DNA of 64,000 bases from Calothrix sp. PCC 7507. Its GTDB lineage: Bacteria; Cyanobacteriota; Cyanobacteriia; Cyanobacteriales; Nostocaceae. This document shows positions 1 to 9,560 of this stretch, piece by piece. The stretch covers positions 2,664,001 to 2,728,000 of the forward strand of contig NC_019682.1 of assembly GCF_000316575.1 (NCBI RefSeq), given 5' to 3'. A program made the position numbers and the translations under genes. Within the stretch, counting starts at the first letter, position 1. Every line of letters begins with the position of its first letter. The notes under the pieces are model-generated. The model was not told the origin of the DNA and made no database searches. It was given only the letters and a program-made list of their open reading frames with translations.

Positions 1-2
1 CC

Positions 3-3000
3 GATAGTATCCTTAAGGAAGGAGACATTAACAACACAAATAAAACTGTACCCGCAACTACTTATGGAAGTATAGCAGCTTACAATGATGAAGCTTACGC
101 TAGAAGAATTGACCGCTTAGTAGCAGCAACTAATAGTGCTTATTCAAATGAAACAGACTTGCCAGATGACGTTCAGGATGACATTAGCCGTACTGTAGCC
201 GCTGATTCTAGCTTAGATCGTGCCGCAGTGCGTGAAGAGAAGCTCAGAATTTATTTCCGCAAGCGAACACGGCGCGTTCCTTTTGCAGAAATTCCATTTG
301 TCCTAAATCCTACTGATGACTATGGAATTAAATATGGAACTTTAGACTATAAAACAAATAGTCCTCTACTTAGAGAAAATAAAAATGCTCTCCGACCAGT
401 TCCTGAATGGGTTTTTCCCTTTGACCCAGCCAATGGTACAACTGCGACTGGTTATGCCGAGATTGGAGTTTATGAGAGCAGTACTGCTAATAAAATATAC
501 CTTACAGCTACAGACCCAGCAGAACAGGTAAAAGCTGGAAAAGAAAACAAAATAGGCGATCGCGTTTTAGTTGGCAATAATATGCCGCAATTGTGGTACG
601 ACTCAACTAAACAAGTATTTGTTAGTTCACCAGATCAAGGACAGACGATTTCCGGCAAGGAATGGGATGTTAAACAAAATGGCTCCACCAATACTACTGT
701 TGCACGCAAGCGCTACTCCCAAGCCTACCAACTAGACAACCTAGGAATTACAGATCGGGACGACTTCTGGGAAAAGTCAGCGGCTCAAAAACCCGCCAGT
801 TCTGTTGATGTCATCGGGGGTATGCGAGTGATCACAGGTGCCGGAATTTACTTACCTGATGATTACAATATCAGTACAAAGGCTTTTACTAGCACACAAA
901 CAGTTGTCTGGCCGGATAGTCTGCCTATAGGAGTTACTACTAAAGCTCAAGGCTTACCTGATGCCAATACACCTTATCTGCGAATGCGGGCTACGGCAGT
1001 TTATCACTACCAAGACAACCCTTACGATCCTAAGACTCCAAGCACTTATCAAACTCCCATCGCCTGTGTTAGCAGTTTCTACGACCCGACCAACAGCACG
1101 ACAGCGATGAACCAATCGGGTTTGCCAGATGTTAGCTTAAGAAATGCCACACCTATATATGAGAGAGTTTTAACAGGACTAGCCACAGTTAGTGCTACTA
1201 CTGGTAAATCAAATAATGGTGTTGTCTATCCAAAGCCACCTACAGCGATTTCAGACTATGATGCGATACTGCAATACCAAAAAGGACTGACATATCCTAA
1301 TGGTCGCTTGGTCAATGAACCATTGAAGAATGCGTTGGATAAAATTGCAGCTAGTAAGTCTCTCACTCTTTCAGAGCAATCAGCAGTTGATTCCGCTATG
1401 TGCGCTTTGAAAATATTAGAGAATAGTGCCGATTTTAGTCCTACAGATAGTGCTATTCCTCATGGTGCAATCATGGAAACGGCTTTTCTTGATGCTAGGC
1501 AAATTAAAGCGATAGATAAGCCTATTTCTGGAAGTGAAAAAACTTATAATTTAGATATTGAACTGCGTCAACCGTTAGAAATTCGTGCCACTGTTTTAGA
1601 TTTAGACTTGTTGCGGAGAAAATCAAGGACTGACGGAGAATTTCTATTTCCAAACAGTGGAATTATTTATGCCACCCGTGATGATGCACTAGCAGATCGA
1701 AGCAATTTAACCAGTAAAGATGTCAGTGCTACCGACTTCAAGCTAGACCCAACTCGCCGTCCCAACGGCATCATGTTGATTAATGGTAGTAACCTCAGCC
1801 GTAAAGATACCTACGAAGTGAAAGAAAAGGGTCTTATCTTAGCGTCTAACTTACCAGTTTACATTCAAGGAGATTTTAATCTCCACGGCACGCATGGAGA
1901 GTTCCTAGACGACGACGTGAAATGGGGTATTGACTTCTATAAACGTAAAACCCTTAATACTAACTTTGCTTGTCGTAAGGATCAATTTACTGGCTGTGAC
2001 GTTGGTGAAAGCTGGCGACCAGCATCAGTAATTGCTGATGCGATTACGATTCTGTCTAGTAATTTCCGATTAGGTTACCGTCAAGATGGTGACTACGACC
2101 TGAGAGACAATTATGGTAATAATGCTCTAGGTTATGACTTTAATGGAGATGGCAGTATCAATTCAGCAACAACAGTATCACTAAATGAACAAAATCTTAG
2201 GTTTGACCTCGATGGTAATGGCACTATAGATAGTGCCACGAACGTATCAACTACAGAGGATAAAATCACTGCAACTGTGGCTGCTAGGTTAAACGGATTC
2301 TGGGATAACAACTTCGTCACCAGCCGTCAATTTGACGATAGTAAATACTCCAGTAGGATTGATACCGATACTACTAAAAATCCACAAGGTAGCTCTTACT
2401 TCAACAATTTTGTTACCCCGATTCAGCGGCGCATCGCATTTTCTGAATACGTCATGGAAATCTGCCCGAAGCTGATAGTAACAGCTTGCAAACCTGATGA
2501 TTGGGTAGTTGGATATGATCTGGATGGAAATGGAACGTTTAGTACAGACGAGAAAAGTATTAAGGCAAATCAGTTACTTAAAAAGTTGGCTGATGCTAGC
2601 ATCACTTCCATACAGACAAACAAGATATTGGCAGGTACTACAGCTACAGCACCCACAGATTCTGGCGATACAGCAATCCAGCGTTACCCAAGACGAGTGG
2701 CATTTTTGAGATACGGAAACAGTCTGAAAGTGACGAAAAAAGTTTTTGGTACTGATACCGATCTAAATGCATCTCCAACAACTAACGCCTTAGTACTAGA
2801 CTCGGATAACACTCCTGTTCCTCTCGGAATATTCGACCAAGACAACGATCCTGCTACCACTAGTGATATCACAGTTAGGTATTTTCCCTTCACCAATACA
2901 CTCACTATCAATAATATTCCCTACAGTAAATACGAGACAACTGCTCCACCAGTTCCTCCTGCCCTTCCAGCTAACCCTGCACCTAACCGACCACGTACAC

Positions 3001-3806
3001 AAAGTAACGCTTTGTGGTTTGGAACAAAGAATGGCAGCTCACTATACTCTCATTTTCGGTATCCTCTGCGATTTGACAATACCCTAACCGGAACTAGAAC
3101 GACAGAGCAACCGCTATTAGTGCCAGTATTGCAAATTCAGTATCCGTCTAACACGGAAGCAAAAAATAGTATCAGTGCTGAAGGAGATGGAACGTCATTA
3201 AACTGGATGCAACGCGCCGTAACAACAAAGACTAATCTAGTTTTTGCTCAAGGCAATACTCCAGAACGTCCACCAATTACTGGTTATAGTGGTGAATCTA
3301 ATGGGGGTTTAGAAAACTTTGTGCGTTACTTAGAAACCTGGGACTTAGAGCCTGGTACAAACGCTGATGCTGCTAACACTCTCATCCAACACGAAGCTTC
3401 TGGTTCTTTCATTCAGTTTAAACGTAGCAGCTATGCTACCGCTCCTTGGCAAACTCTGATTGTTCCTGCAGCAGCGTCAGGGATTTTTAACTACCGACAA
3501 GAATATGCACAAACCACTACAAACTCAGCCGATACACCTTTCTACGCTGCTCCTGACCGCGCTTGGGGCTATGATGTCGCCTTGCTGACCCAATTACCAG
3601 ACTTGTTCTCTCAACGCTTCACTGCACCAACCACCAACGCTCCAAATGAGTTTTATCGAGAAGTGGGTCGAGATGACAATTGGGTGAAAACTCTGCTATG
3701 TGCTGCTCAAACAGATACTAAGGGCTACGAAGCAGCTAACTCTAAGTATGGCACTGGCTACAAATATGCTGTTAGCTCAGACCAACGCCCCGCCACATGT
3801 CCTTAA
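3..3806 (+). CDS. hpsA: Hormogonium polysaccharide biosynthesis protein HpsA, 5' end outside window
   Basis: Large extracytoplasmic protein of the hps system, which makes and exports the polysaccharide that hormogonia need for gliding. The frame is open from the first bases of the window, so the N-terminus is missing; about 1268 residues are visible. The identification rests on the sequence type and on the directly following hpsB and hpsC pseudopilin genes. The visible part is rich in Thr, Asn, Asp and Ser with scattered Cys, as in a secreted beta-rich protein. Three Asp-rich loops of the DxDGNG kind (DFNGDGSIN, DLDGNGTID and DLDGNGTFSTDE, coded at about 2136-2545) resemble EF-hand or dockerin calcium sites. 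Exact molecular role is not known from sequence. First and largest gene of a rightward cluster reaching about 11.6 kb. Confidence 0.85.
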   Translation, partial: DSILKEGDINNTNKTVPATTYGSIAAYNDEAYARRIDRLVAATNSAYSNETDLPDDVQDDISRTVAADSSLDRAAVREEKLRIYFRKRTRRVPFAEIPFVLNPTDDYGIKYGTLDYKTNSPLLRENKNALRPVPEWVFPFDPANGTTATGYAEIGVYESSTANKIYLTATDPAEQVKAGKENKIGDRVLVGNNMPQLWYDSTKQVFVSSPDQGQTISGKEWDVKQNGSTNTTVARKRYSQAYQLDNLGITDRDDFWEKSAAQKPASSVDVIGGMRVITGAGIYLPDDYNISTKAFTSTQTVVWPDSLPIGVTTKAQGLPDANTPYLRMRATAVYHYQDNPYDPKTPSTYQTPIACVSSFYDPTNSTTAMNQSGLPDVSLRNATPIYERVLTGLATVSATTGKSNNGVVYPKPPTAISDYDAILQYQKGLTYPNGRLVNEPLKNALDKIAASKSLTLSEQSAVDSAMCALKILENSADFSPTDSAIPHGAIMETAFLDARQIKAIDKPISGSEKTYNLDIELRQPLEIRATVLDLDLLRRKSRTDGEFLFPNSGIIYATRDDALADRSNLTSKDVSATDFKLDPTRRPNGIMLINGSNLSRKDTYEVKEKGLILASNLPVYIQGDFNLHGTHGEFLDDDVKWGIDFYKRKTLNTNFACRKDQFTGCDVGESWRPASVIADAITILSSNFRLGYRQDGDYDLRDNYGNNALGYDFNGDGSINSATTVSLNEQNLRFDLDGNGTIDSATNVSTTEDKITATVAARLNGFWDNNFVTSRQFDDSKYSSRIDTDTTKNPQGSSYFNNFVTPIQRRIAFSEYVMEICPKLIVTACKPDDWVVGYDLDGNGTFSTDEKSIKANQLLKKLADASITSIQTNKILAGTTATAPTDSGDTAIQRYPRRVAFLRYGNSLKVTKKVFGTDTDLNASPTTNALVLDSDNTPVPLGIFDQDNDPATTSDITVRYFPFTNTLTINNIPYSKYETTAPPVPPALPANPAPNRPRTQSNALWFGTKNGSSLYSHFRYPLRFDNTLTGTRTTEQPLLVPVLQIQYPSNTEAKNSISAEGDGTSLNWMQRAVTTKTNLVFAQGNTPERPPITGYSGESNGGLENFVRYLETWDLEPGTNADAANTLIQHEASGSFIQFKRSSYATAPWQTLIVPAAASGIFNYRQEYAQTTTNSADTPFYAAPDRAWGYDVALLTQLPDLFSQRFTAPTTNAPNEFYREVGRDDNWVKTLLCAAQTDTKGYEAANSKYGTGYKYAVSSDQRPATCP

Positions 3807-3821
3807 TTTAACAGTGTTGCA

Positions 3822-3854
3822 AGATCCCCGACTTCTCGAAGAAGTCAGGGATCT
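3822..3854. repeat. Palindromic repeat between hpsA and hpsB, possible weak terminator
   Basis: Arms AGATCCCCGACTTCT and AGAAGTCAGGGATCT form a near-perfect hairpin with a 3-nt loop. The same palindrome recurs at 12117-12179, so it is an interspersed repeat and not a dedicated terminator. No T-run follows, so attenuation between hpsA and hpsB is only a possibility. Confidence 0.7.
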
Positions 3855-3895
3855 AATCTTCATTAATAAACCAGTGTGTTTTGATTGCTGAGATT

Positions 3896-4579
3896 ATGAT
3901 TCACCAAAAACATCTGCCAACAACCCAATCAAGTCAATCAGGTTTTACCATCATTGAGTCTTTGGTAGCAATTTTAGTTACTGCTGCGTTGCTGGCGGCG
4001 ATCGCCCCTGTGATTGTCTTGTCTGTAGCAACGCGAGTGCAAGCAAAGCGCATCGAAACAGCAACAGATGCTGCTAAAAGCTACACTGATGGTGTACGTA
4101 GTGGAATAATAACTGCTCCACCTACCACCACACTTTCTGGAACTACTTATACTCCAAATAATTACTCTGCACCTTCTTTAGGAACTTTAACCTGTAGCGC
4201 CAACAGTTACTGCTCATTACCCTCAGCTGATTTGTATTGCATAGATGTTGATGGTGGTGGCTGTACTTCTAGCAGCGCCAGAGATTTTGTTATTCAAGCT
4301 TTTCGCTATAACCAAGTTTCCACAGCTACTGCTGATAAGGGCTATCAGTTGGGGGTACGTGTTTACAGGGCGAGTGGCTTTAGCAGTGATGGAGGGAACT
4401 TAAAAAAAGCACCTGATAAACAACCTACATTCACTGGGGGAGCAGGCGATCGCAAAGCCCCGTTAGTGGAAATGACCACAGAAATAACCGACGGAGTAGT
4501 ATTTAGTGATTTCTGCGATCGGCTTAAACAGCCTGTTCCTAGCCCTGCTCCCACCCCTGCACCTCAATCTCAATGCTAA
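3896..4579 (+). CDS. hpsB: Hormogonium polysaccharide secretion pseudopilin HpsB
   Basis: Type II/IV-like pseudopilin of the hps secretion apparatus, 227 residues. The prepilin signature SGFTIIESLVAILVTAAL lies near residue 20, with cleavage expected between G and F, the conserved Glu at +5 and one hydrophobic helix. ATG 3896 is chosen over an in-frame TTG at 3881 because it leaves a normal short leader. The mature part has paired Cys residues and a Pro-rich C-terminal tail. It lies 90 bp after hpsA and 34 bp before hpsC, so it is probably co-transcribed with both. The protein should be inserted in the inner membrane, processed by PilD and assembled into a pseudopilus-like structure. Confidence 0.85.
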   Translation: MIHQKHLPTTQSSQSGFTIIESLVAILVTAALLAAIAPVIVLSVATRVQAKRIETATDAAKSYTDGVRSGIITAPPTTTLSGTTYTPNNYSAPSLGTLTCSANSYCSLPSADLYCIDVDGGGCTSSSARDFVIQAFRYNQVSTATADKGYQLGVRVYRASGFSSDGGNLKKAPDKQPTFTGGAGDRKAPLVEMTTEITDGVVFSDFCDRLKQPVPSPAPTPAPQSQC

Positions 4580-4612
4580 ACATCCACAACTTTTAGGAGA
4601 GAACATAGCATC

Positions 4613-5566
4613 ATGAGACAGCTTAAATGGCTTTCAAAGAATCAGTTAAAACGCTCTAGAACGAAACAAAAAATAGCAGGCTTCACTCTCATCGAGTTGC
4701 TTGTAGCTATGATTATAGCTGCCCTAATAATCACACCTTTGCTAGGATTCATGATCAATATTCTTGATAATGACCGCAAAGAGCAGGCTAAGACAAATAC
4801 CGACCAAGAAATCAAAGCAGCACTTGATTATATTGCCAGAGACTTGCAACAGTCAGTTTATATTTATGATGCTGACGGTATAGCTGCTATTAGAAGTCAA
4901 CTACCTAAAGCCTCGTCTGCTGATGAAAAGAAAAAGTTTTTCCCTGTTCTTGTATTCTGGAAGCGTCAGTATATTTCAGGTGGGCTGACTGTTGGTACTG
5001 AAACTGATGATACCTTTGTCTACTCTTTAGTTGCCTATTACATAATTAAAGATGATGACTCTACATGGTCTAAAGCTGCTCGGATTGGTAGATTTCAAAT
5101 TAGTAACGGTTATGGCAGCAGTGATACTGCTATCAACAACACTCGAGATGTAGGTTTCCAGTTATTTAATCTACAAGATGAAGGCACTCTTAAGACTAAG
5201 ATGAATAACTGGACAAAGAAAAGCGGTGAAACTTACACACAAGACATTCTACCTCTAGTTGATTATATTGATCAAAGCACCACAGATACTACAGCAAATC
5301 CAGCACCAACTTGCTCTACTGGTCAGATAGTACCGCAATTCACTGGAAGCGGAGATCAGGTAGCAACAGATAATGTGAAAACACGTGGTTTTTATGTTTG
5401 TGTAGACTCAACAAACACTGTTGCACAGGTTTACTTACGTGGTAATGCTTTCGCTCGTCTTCAAAATACAAACCTGAATTTTGATAAAGATAATGAAAGT
5501 AAAAAAATTTATTACCCTGAAGCCAACATAAGAGTACAAGGACTAGGATTCTTATTTACCAAATAA
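4613..5566 (+). CDS. hpsC: Hormogonium polysaccharide secretion pseudopilin HpsC
   Basis: Pseudopilin of 317 residues, large for the class like GspK or PilW-type minor pilins. A basic leader (MRQLKWLSKNQLKRSRTKQK) precedes the motif AGFTLIELLVAMIIAALIIT, with cleavage at G|F and Glu at +5. A GGAGA ribosome site lies upstream of the ATG. The mature domain is polar with two Cys in the last third, suggesting a disulfide. It follows hpsB by 33 bp. In Nostoc punctiforme hpsBCD encode the pseudopilins required for polysaccharide export; the naming here rests on order and length, not on a database match. Confidence 0.82.
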   Translation: MRQLKWLSKNQLKRSRTKQKIAGFTLIELLVAMIIAALIITPLLGFMINILDNDRKEQAKTNTDQEIKAALDYIARDLQQSVYIYDADGIAAIRSQLPKASSADEKKKFFPVLVFWKRQYISGGLTVGTETDDTFVYSLVAYYIIKDDDSTWSKAARIGRFQISNGYGSSDTAINNTRDVGFQLFNLQDEGTLKTKMNNWTKKSGETYTQDILPLVDYIDQSTTDTTANPAPTCSTGQIVPQFTGSGDQVATDNVKTRGFYVCVDSTNTVAQVYLRGNAFARLQNTNLNFDKDNESKKIYYPEANIRVQGLGFLFTK

Positions 5567-5763
5567 CTAAATATGTATAAATAAATCTAGATTCAAATAT
5601 AAGTAAGGGTTTGCCAATAAAAATAAATCTTGAGAGTAGTAATTTGTCATTAGTTATTTGTTAAGTTTTCAGGCATATTTAAGCTTTTTAATATGCTTAG
5701 ATTTATTCTCGCTGACTTACTTACTATCCCTACAAAAATCTTATCTGATTTTTGAGATTATGC

Positions 5764-5820
5764 GTAGGGTGGGCAATGCCCACCATATCAGTATTTTGGT
5801 GGGCAATACCCATCCTATAC
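5764..5820. repeat. Interspersed GGTGGGCAATGCCCACC palindrome pair
   Basis: The spacer after hpsC (5567-5849) holds two adjacent copies of a palindromic unit, GTAGGGTGGGCAATGCCCACC and GGTGGGCAATACCCATCC. A second example occurs at 11878-11927. It is a family of extragenic repeats and not gene-specific. The rest of this spacer is AT-rich with no recognised signal. Confidence 0.75.
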
Positions 5821-5849
5821 TACTAGACTAATGAAGGAAAATCTATTTT

Positions 5850-6563
5850 ATGTATAGCTCAGAATTAGTAAAAAAATCCAATCAAATGCCTATAAAGATA
5901 TTAGCTACACAGTTGAAAAAGTCTTGTTATTTTTATCAAAATAATGTTGGATTTACCTTACTTGAGATGTTGGTAGTGGTGTTGATGATTGGAGTACTGT
6001 CAGCAATTGCTGCTCCTAGTTGGGTGAGTTTTACCAATAAACAACAACTAAATAAAGCCAATGATATTGTCTTGTCAGCAATACAAGAAGCTCAACGCGA
6101 AGCAAAAAAGCGAAAATTTGGTTACAGTATTAGCTTTAGAACTGACAATAATATTCCCCAAATTGCAGTCCATCCCAAAGATACTGCTCCCGATAGTTTC
6201 TGGCGTAATTTGGGTGATGAAGTAGGAATCAAAGCAGGAAAAATAGTGCTTGGTACAAACCTCACTGATAGAAATACAACTACCGCTAGTAGTTCTGTAA
6301 TCTATGCTGCGGCTTTTAACACTACCACTCCACAAACAATTACCTTTGACTACACCGGCGCTTTGGATTTAACAATTAAAACCAAGACTGACGGTTTAAC
6401 ATCAGTGCAAAATACCAAGATTGGCACTAAAGGCTTAATTGTCGCGGTGGCTGTAGCTAAATCTGGGTTTCCTACTCAAGCTACAAATGAGAGGCGGTGC
6501 GTAATTATGAAAACTTTATTAGGCTCAGTAAAAATAGGGAAAAGTGCTACTGAATGTCAATAA
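5850..6563 (+). CDS. hpsD: GspH-type pseudopilin, HpsD position
   Basis: Minor pseudopilin of 237 residues. An unusually long leader of about 34 residues precedes GFTLLEMLVVVLMIGVLSA, the type IV pilin signature (G|F cleavage, Glu +5), followed by APSWVSF as in GspH/FimT proteins. Two Cys near the C-terminus (RRCVIM and ATECQ) probably pair. ATG 5850 has AAGGA 12 nt upstream; an in-frame ATG at 5886 would give a shorter leader. Position between hpsC and the hpsE-type glycosyltransferase suggests HpsD. It is clearly paralogous to the pseudopilin at 7949, which has the same layout and the same Cys-ending tail. Confidence 0.75.
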   Translation: MYSSELVKKSNQMPIKILATQLKKSCYFYQNNVGFTLLEMLVVVLMIGVLSAIAAPSWVSFTNKQQLNKANDIVLSAIQEAQREAKKRKFGYSISFRTDNNIPQIAVHPKDTAPDSFWRNLGDEVGIKAGKIVLGTNLTDRNTTTASSSVIYAAAFNTTTPQTITFDYTGALDLTIKTKTDGLTSVQNTKIGTKGLIVAVAVAKSGFPTQATNERRCVIMKTLLGSVKIGKSATECQ

Positions 6564-6673
6564 AAATTTACTTTTTGGAAACTCTCTAAAAAATTCAGTA
6601 AATAAACTGTAACCATAAACCACATCTGAAGTTGAGAATTGAGTTGTCAGGTGAGTTTATTCTGTCGGGTGTG

Positions 6674-7639
6674 ATGACAATATACCTTGATTTTACTGTT
6701 GCTATCCCAACTTATAATGGTGCAAGTCGATTGCCTGAGTTATTGACACGACTGCAAAATCAATTAGGCACTGAACACTTTAGTTGGGAAATTATTGTTG
6801 TAGACAATAATAGTAAAGACAATACAGCAAAAGTTGTTCAAAGTTATCAAAAAAATTGGCAATGTCCTTACCCTTTAAAATATTGCTTTGAACGAAAACA
6901 GGGAGCTGCATACGCCAGACAATTAGCAGTAGAAGAAGCCAAAGGTAAATTTATTGGTTTTCTGGATGATGATAACTTTCCAGAATTAAACTGGGTAGCA
7001 GCAGCTTATGATTTTGGTCAAAAGTATCCAAAGGCGGGAGCTTATGGTAGCCAGAATCATCCTGAATGGGAAGTTGAACCACCGGAAAACTTTCAGCGTA
7101 TTGCACCATTTTTAGCAATTACAGAGCGGGGTAATTTACCTTTGCGGTATGAAGCTAACAAAAAATTATTACCTCCTGCTGCTGGACTTGTTGTCCGTAG
7201 AGAAGCTTGGCTAGAAAGTGTACCCAGTCATTCTATTTTGACTGGTAGAGTTACGGGAAATATGCTGACTAGTGAAGACTTAGAAACGTTATCATACATC
7301 CAACAAAAAGGGTGGGAAATTTGGTATAACCCAGAGATGGAAATATATCATCGAATACCAAAATGGCGGTTACACAAAGATTATTTAATTCCATTTTTTC
7401 AAGGTATTGGACTGAGCCGTTATGTAACCCGCATGTTAAATGTAAAATCTTGGGCAAAACCAGCTGCTTTTTTGCTTTATATGATAAATGATTTACGTAA
7501 AATTATCTTGCATCTATTGAGATATCGTTTACAGGTTAAAACTGATTTGGTTGCGGCGTGTGAAATGCAACTATTTGTTAGTAGTTTAATTAGCCCTTTC
7601 TATCTTTGGAGAAATGGCTACTTTGATAAGGGGTTGTGA
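6674..7639 (+). CDS. hpsE: Glycosyltransferase family 2, HpsE-type
   Basis: Cytoplasmic GT-A fold glycosyltransferase, 321 residues, expected to add sugars to the hormogonium polysaccharide. The nucleotide-sugar motifs are VAIPTYNG near the N-terminus, VVDNNSKDNT, and the metal-binding LDDDNFPE. An SEDLE motif around residue 200 fits the acceptor or base region, and a weakly hydrophobic C-terminal part may touch the membrane. ATG 6674 is preferred over a TTG at 6632 because the domain starts just after it. It lies between two GspH-type pseudopilin genes. Donor and acceptor sugars cannot be read from sequence. Confidence 0.8.
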   Translation: MTIYLDFTVAIPTYNGASRLPELLTRLQNQLGTEHFSWEIIVVDNNSKDNTAKVVQSYQKNWQCPYPLKYCFERKQGAAYARQLAVEEAKGKFIGFLDDDNFPELNWVAAAYDFGQKYPKAGAYGSQNHPEWEVEPPENFQRIAPFLAITERGNLPLRYEANKKLLPPAAGLVVRREAWLESVPSHSILTGRVTGNMLTSEDLETLSYIQQKGWEIWYNPEMEIYHRIPKWRLHKDYLIPFFQGIGLSRYVTRMLNVKSWAKPAAFLLYMINDLRKIILHLLRYRLQVKTDLVAACEMQLFVSSLISPFYLWRNGYFDKGL

Positions 7640-7948
7640 GCAATACAGTCGAGGGCGGGGAAACCCATCTGTGTCAACTTAACGCGAAACCCATAGCCCG
7701 CCTCAGAATGAATTCTGAGTCTCATAGCAAAAGTCATCTCAAGATGACTCAAAATTCTCACAAATCCTGAGTCTACTTCAGTAGACTTTAGCTATTAGCC
7801 CTGAGCGGAGTCGAAGGGCGGGTGAGGAAGCCCGCAGTGAAGCTATTTCTAGCTTAAGTTGACACCAATGGGGGAAACCCCGCCTCTACGGGGTTGACGA
7901 TTTTAAATCGTAACCTGTAATATGGTGGGCTGAAATTTTCTTTTATAG
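7640..7948. repeat. Gene-free spacer packed with small palindromes
   Basis: About 300 bp without an open frame. Small perfect or near-perfect palindromes follow one another: AGAATGAATTCT, GTCATCTCAAGATGAC, GTCTACTTCAGTAGAC, CCCCGCCTCTACGGGG and GATTTTAAATC. Fragments of the GAGGGCGGG repeat seen at 11586 are also present. It looks like an assembly of interspersed repeats. Confidence 0.6.
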
Positions 7949-8623
7949 ATGTCCTCTAATTTCATAAAGAATAACTTGGTGTATTTTCTATTAATAGCTA
8001 ATATTAGAAATGTTTTTAAAACCTCCTCTAGCAAAGGATTTACGCTGCTAGAAATATTAGTAGTTGTTTTATTAATTGGCATATTAGCGGCAATAGTTGT
8101 ACCCAGTTGGCTGGCTTTTGTGAATATTCGCTATCTTAATGTCGCTCAAGGTGAAGTTTATCTCGCTATACGCCAGGCTCAAAGCCAAGCTATCAAGCAA
8201 AAACTGACTTGGCAAGCTAGCTTTCGTGAAAAAAATGGTGTTGTGCAATGGACAGTTCATCAAGCAGAAACGGAAAAATTTATTCCTGATGCTGTGAAAA
8301 ATAATGACAAACTATGGCAAAATTTCGACCCTAATGTGCAAATTTATCAGGATAGAAACCAAAAAGGTAATTCAGAGACAACTTTACAAAAAGAAAATTC
8401 TCAGCAAGCGTGGCGAGTTATGTTTAATTACCACGGTTGTCCTGTCTACGAAATTGGAGATGAATGTACAAAAACTTCACTCAGAACATTAGGACAAATT
8501 ACTCTCTACAGTCCAAAGGTTAATGAAGTTAAGCGTTGCATCTATGTCTCTACACTTCTAGGCGCAATGCGAACGGGTAAAGAGCATACTAGAGCGAATG
8601 ACAAAGGTAAGTATTGCTATTAA
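7949..8623 (+). CDS. GspH-type pseudopilin, second copy in the hps cluster
   Basis: Minor pseudopilin of 224 residues. A leader of about 30 residues is followed by KGFTLLEILVVVLLIGILAAIVVPSW, the prepilin peptidase site and helix, then a polar domain ending in the Cys-containing segments KRCIYVSTLLGAMRTG and GKYCY. The gene at 5850 has the same leader length and the same R-C-I/V tail segment, so the two are paralogues. It lies after the repeat-rich spacer and 32 bp before the next gene, with which it is probably co-transcribed. The likely role is as a minor subunit of the hps pseudopilus. Confidence 0.78.
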   Translation: MSSNFIKNNLVYFLLIANIRNVFKTSSSKGFTLLEILVVVLLIGILAAIVVPSWLAFVNIRYLNVAQGEVYLAIRQAQSQAIKQKLTWQASFREKNGVVQWTVHQAETEKFIPDAVKNNDKLWQNFDPNVQIYQDRNQKGNSETTLQKENSQQAWRVMFNYHGCPVYEIGDECTKTSLRTLGQITLYSPKVNEVKRCIYVSTLLGAMRTGKEHTRANDKGKYCY

Positions 8624-8655
8624 TATATTTTTGACTAATTTTCATAAGGTATTTC

Positions 8656-9288
8656 GTGCTGAAATTATCAGAAAGCTCAAGACAGCACCTGATTATTTTT
8701 ACTCGCTATCCAGAGCCAGGAAAGACAAAAACTAGGCTGATACCTGCTTTGGGTAATGTTGGTGCTGCTGATCTGCAACGGCAGATGACAGAGTATACAA
8801 TTTCTAAGGTTAAAGAATTGCAAAAAAAAACTTCGCTAACAGTGGAAGTACGGTTTGCTGGTGGTAATTTACAGTTAATGCAAGATTGGCTAGGGTTAAA
8901 TTTAGTTTACCATTCTCAAGGTGAAGGGGATTTAGGGGAAAAGTTGGTGCGATCGCTCTTTGATGCTTTTCAATCTGGTGCCCAACAAGTGGTGATCATT
9001 GGGACTGATTGTCCTGGGGTGAATTCCCAGGTTATCGCAACCGCATTTGAGCAGATGCAAACTTTTGAACTTGTTATGGGTCCGGCGATCGATGGTGGCT
9101 ATTATTTGATTGGTTTACGCCACTTAGTCCCGGAATTATTCGCTAACATCGACTGGGGCACTTCTCAAGTATTGCAACAAACTATGGACATTGCCCAAAA
9201 ACTTAATTTATCACATGTCTACTTGCCTACTTTAGCTGATGTTGACCGTCCAGAGGATTTGCCAATTTGGGAACAAGTCTTTCGGTGA
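8656..9288 (+). CDS. TIGR04282-type glycosyltransferase
   Basis: Protein of 210 residues with the family signature FTRYPEPGKTKTRLIPALG near the N-terminus, GTDCPG around residue 115, GPAIDGGYYLIGL and DVDRPEDL near the end. The family is a nucleotidyltransferase-like GT-A fold; one named member type is linked to arsenosugar synthesis, but most members are uncharacterised. The start is a GTG, the first in-frame start codon. It sits in the hps cluster 32 bp after a pseudopilin gene, so a role in precursor sugar transfer for the exported polysaccharide is an inference from context. Confidence 0.75.
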   Translation: MLKLSESSRQHLIIFTRYPEPGKTKTRLIPALGNVGAADLQRQMTEYTISKVKELQKKTSLTVEVRFAGGNLQLMQDWLGLNLVYHSQGEGDLGEKLVRSLFDAFQSGAQQVVIIGTDCPGVNSQVIATAFEQMQTFELVMGPAIDGGYYLIGLRHLVPELFANIDWGTSQVLQQTMDIAQKLNLSHVYLPTLADVDRPEDLPIWEQVFR

Positions 9289-9560
9289 GGGAGTGAAGGG
9301 AAGGGTGAGGAGTCAGGAGTCAAGGGTCAGGAGTTATTCCCCAATCCCCTGAAGAAAAAACAGTATAGTAGAAGACCAAGAATTTTCTGAGGACACCCTT
9401 AGTTACAGATGCTACCGTGGTGGTGTTTAAAACTAAAAGTAGATATTCGCTAGTATTGCATCTGTCTTTTGTTGAGATACAACAGGTAAGAGCATGGGAA
9501 CAATATTCAAGTAACTTTGAATAGGACAATCACTCTTGTTTACCACACGACCGAAAAATT

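Noticed and set aside
3822-3854. Dedicated terminator of hpsA
   Set aside because: The same palindrome is found elsewhere as a dispersed repeat and lacks a T-run here.
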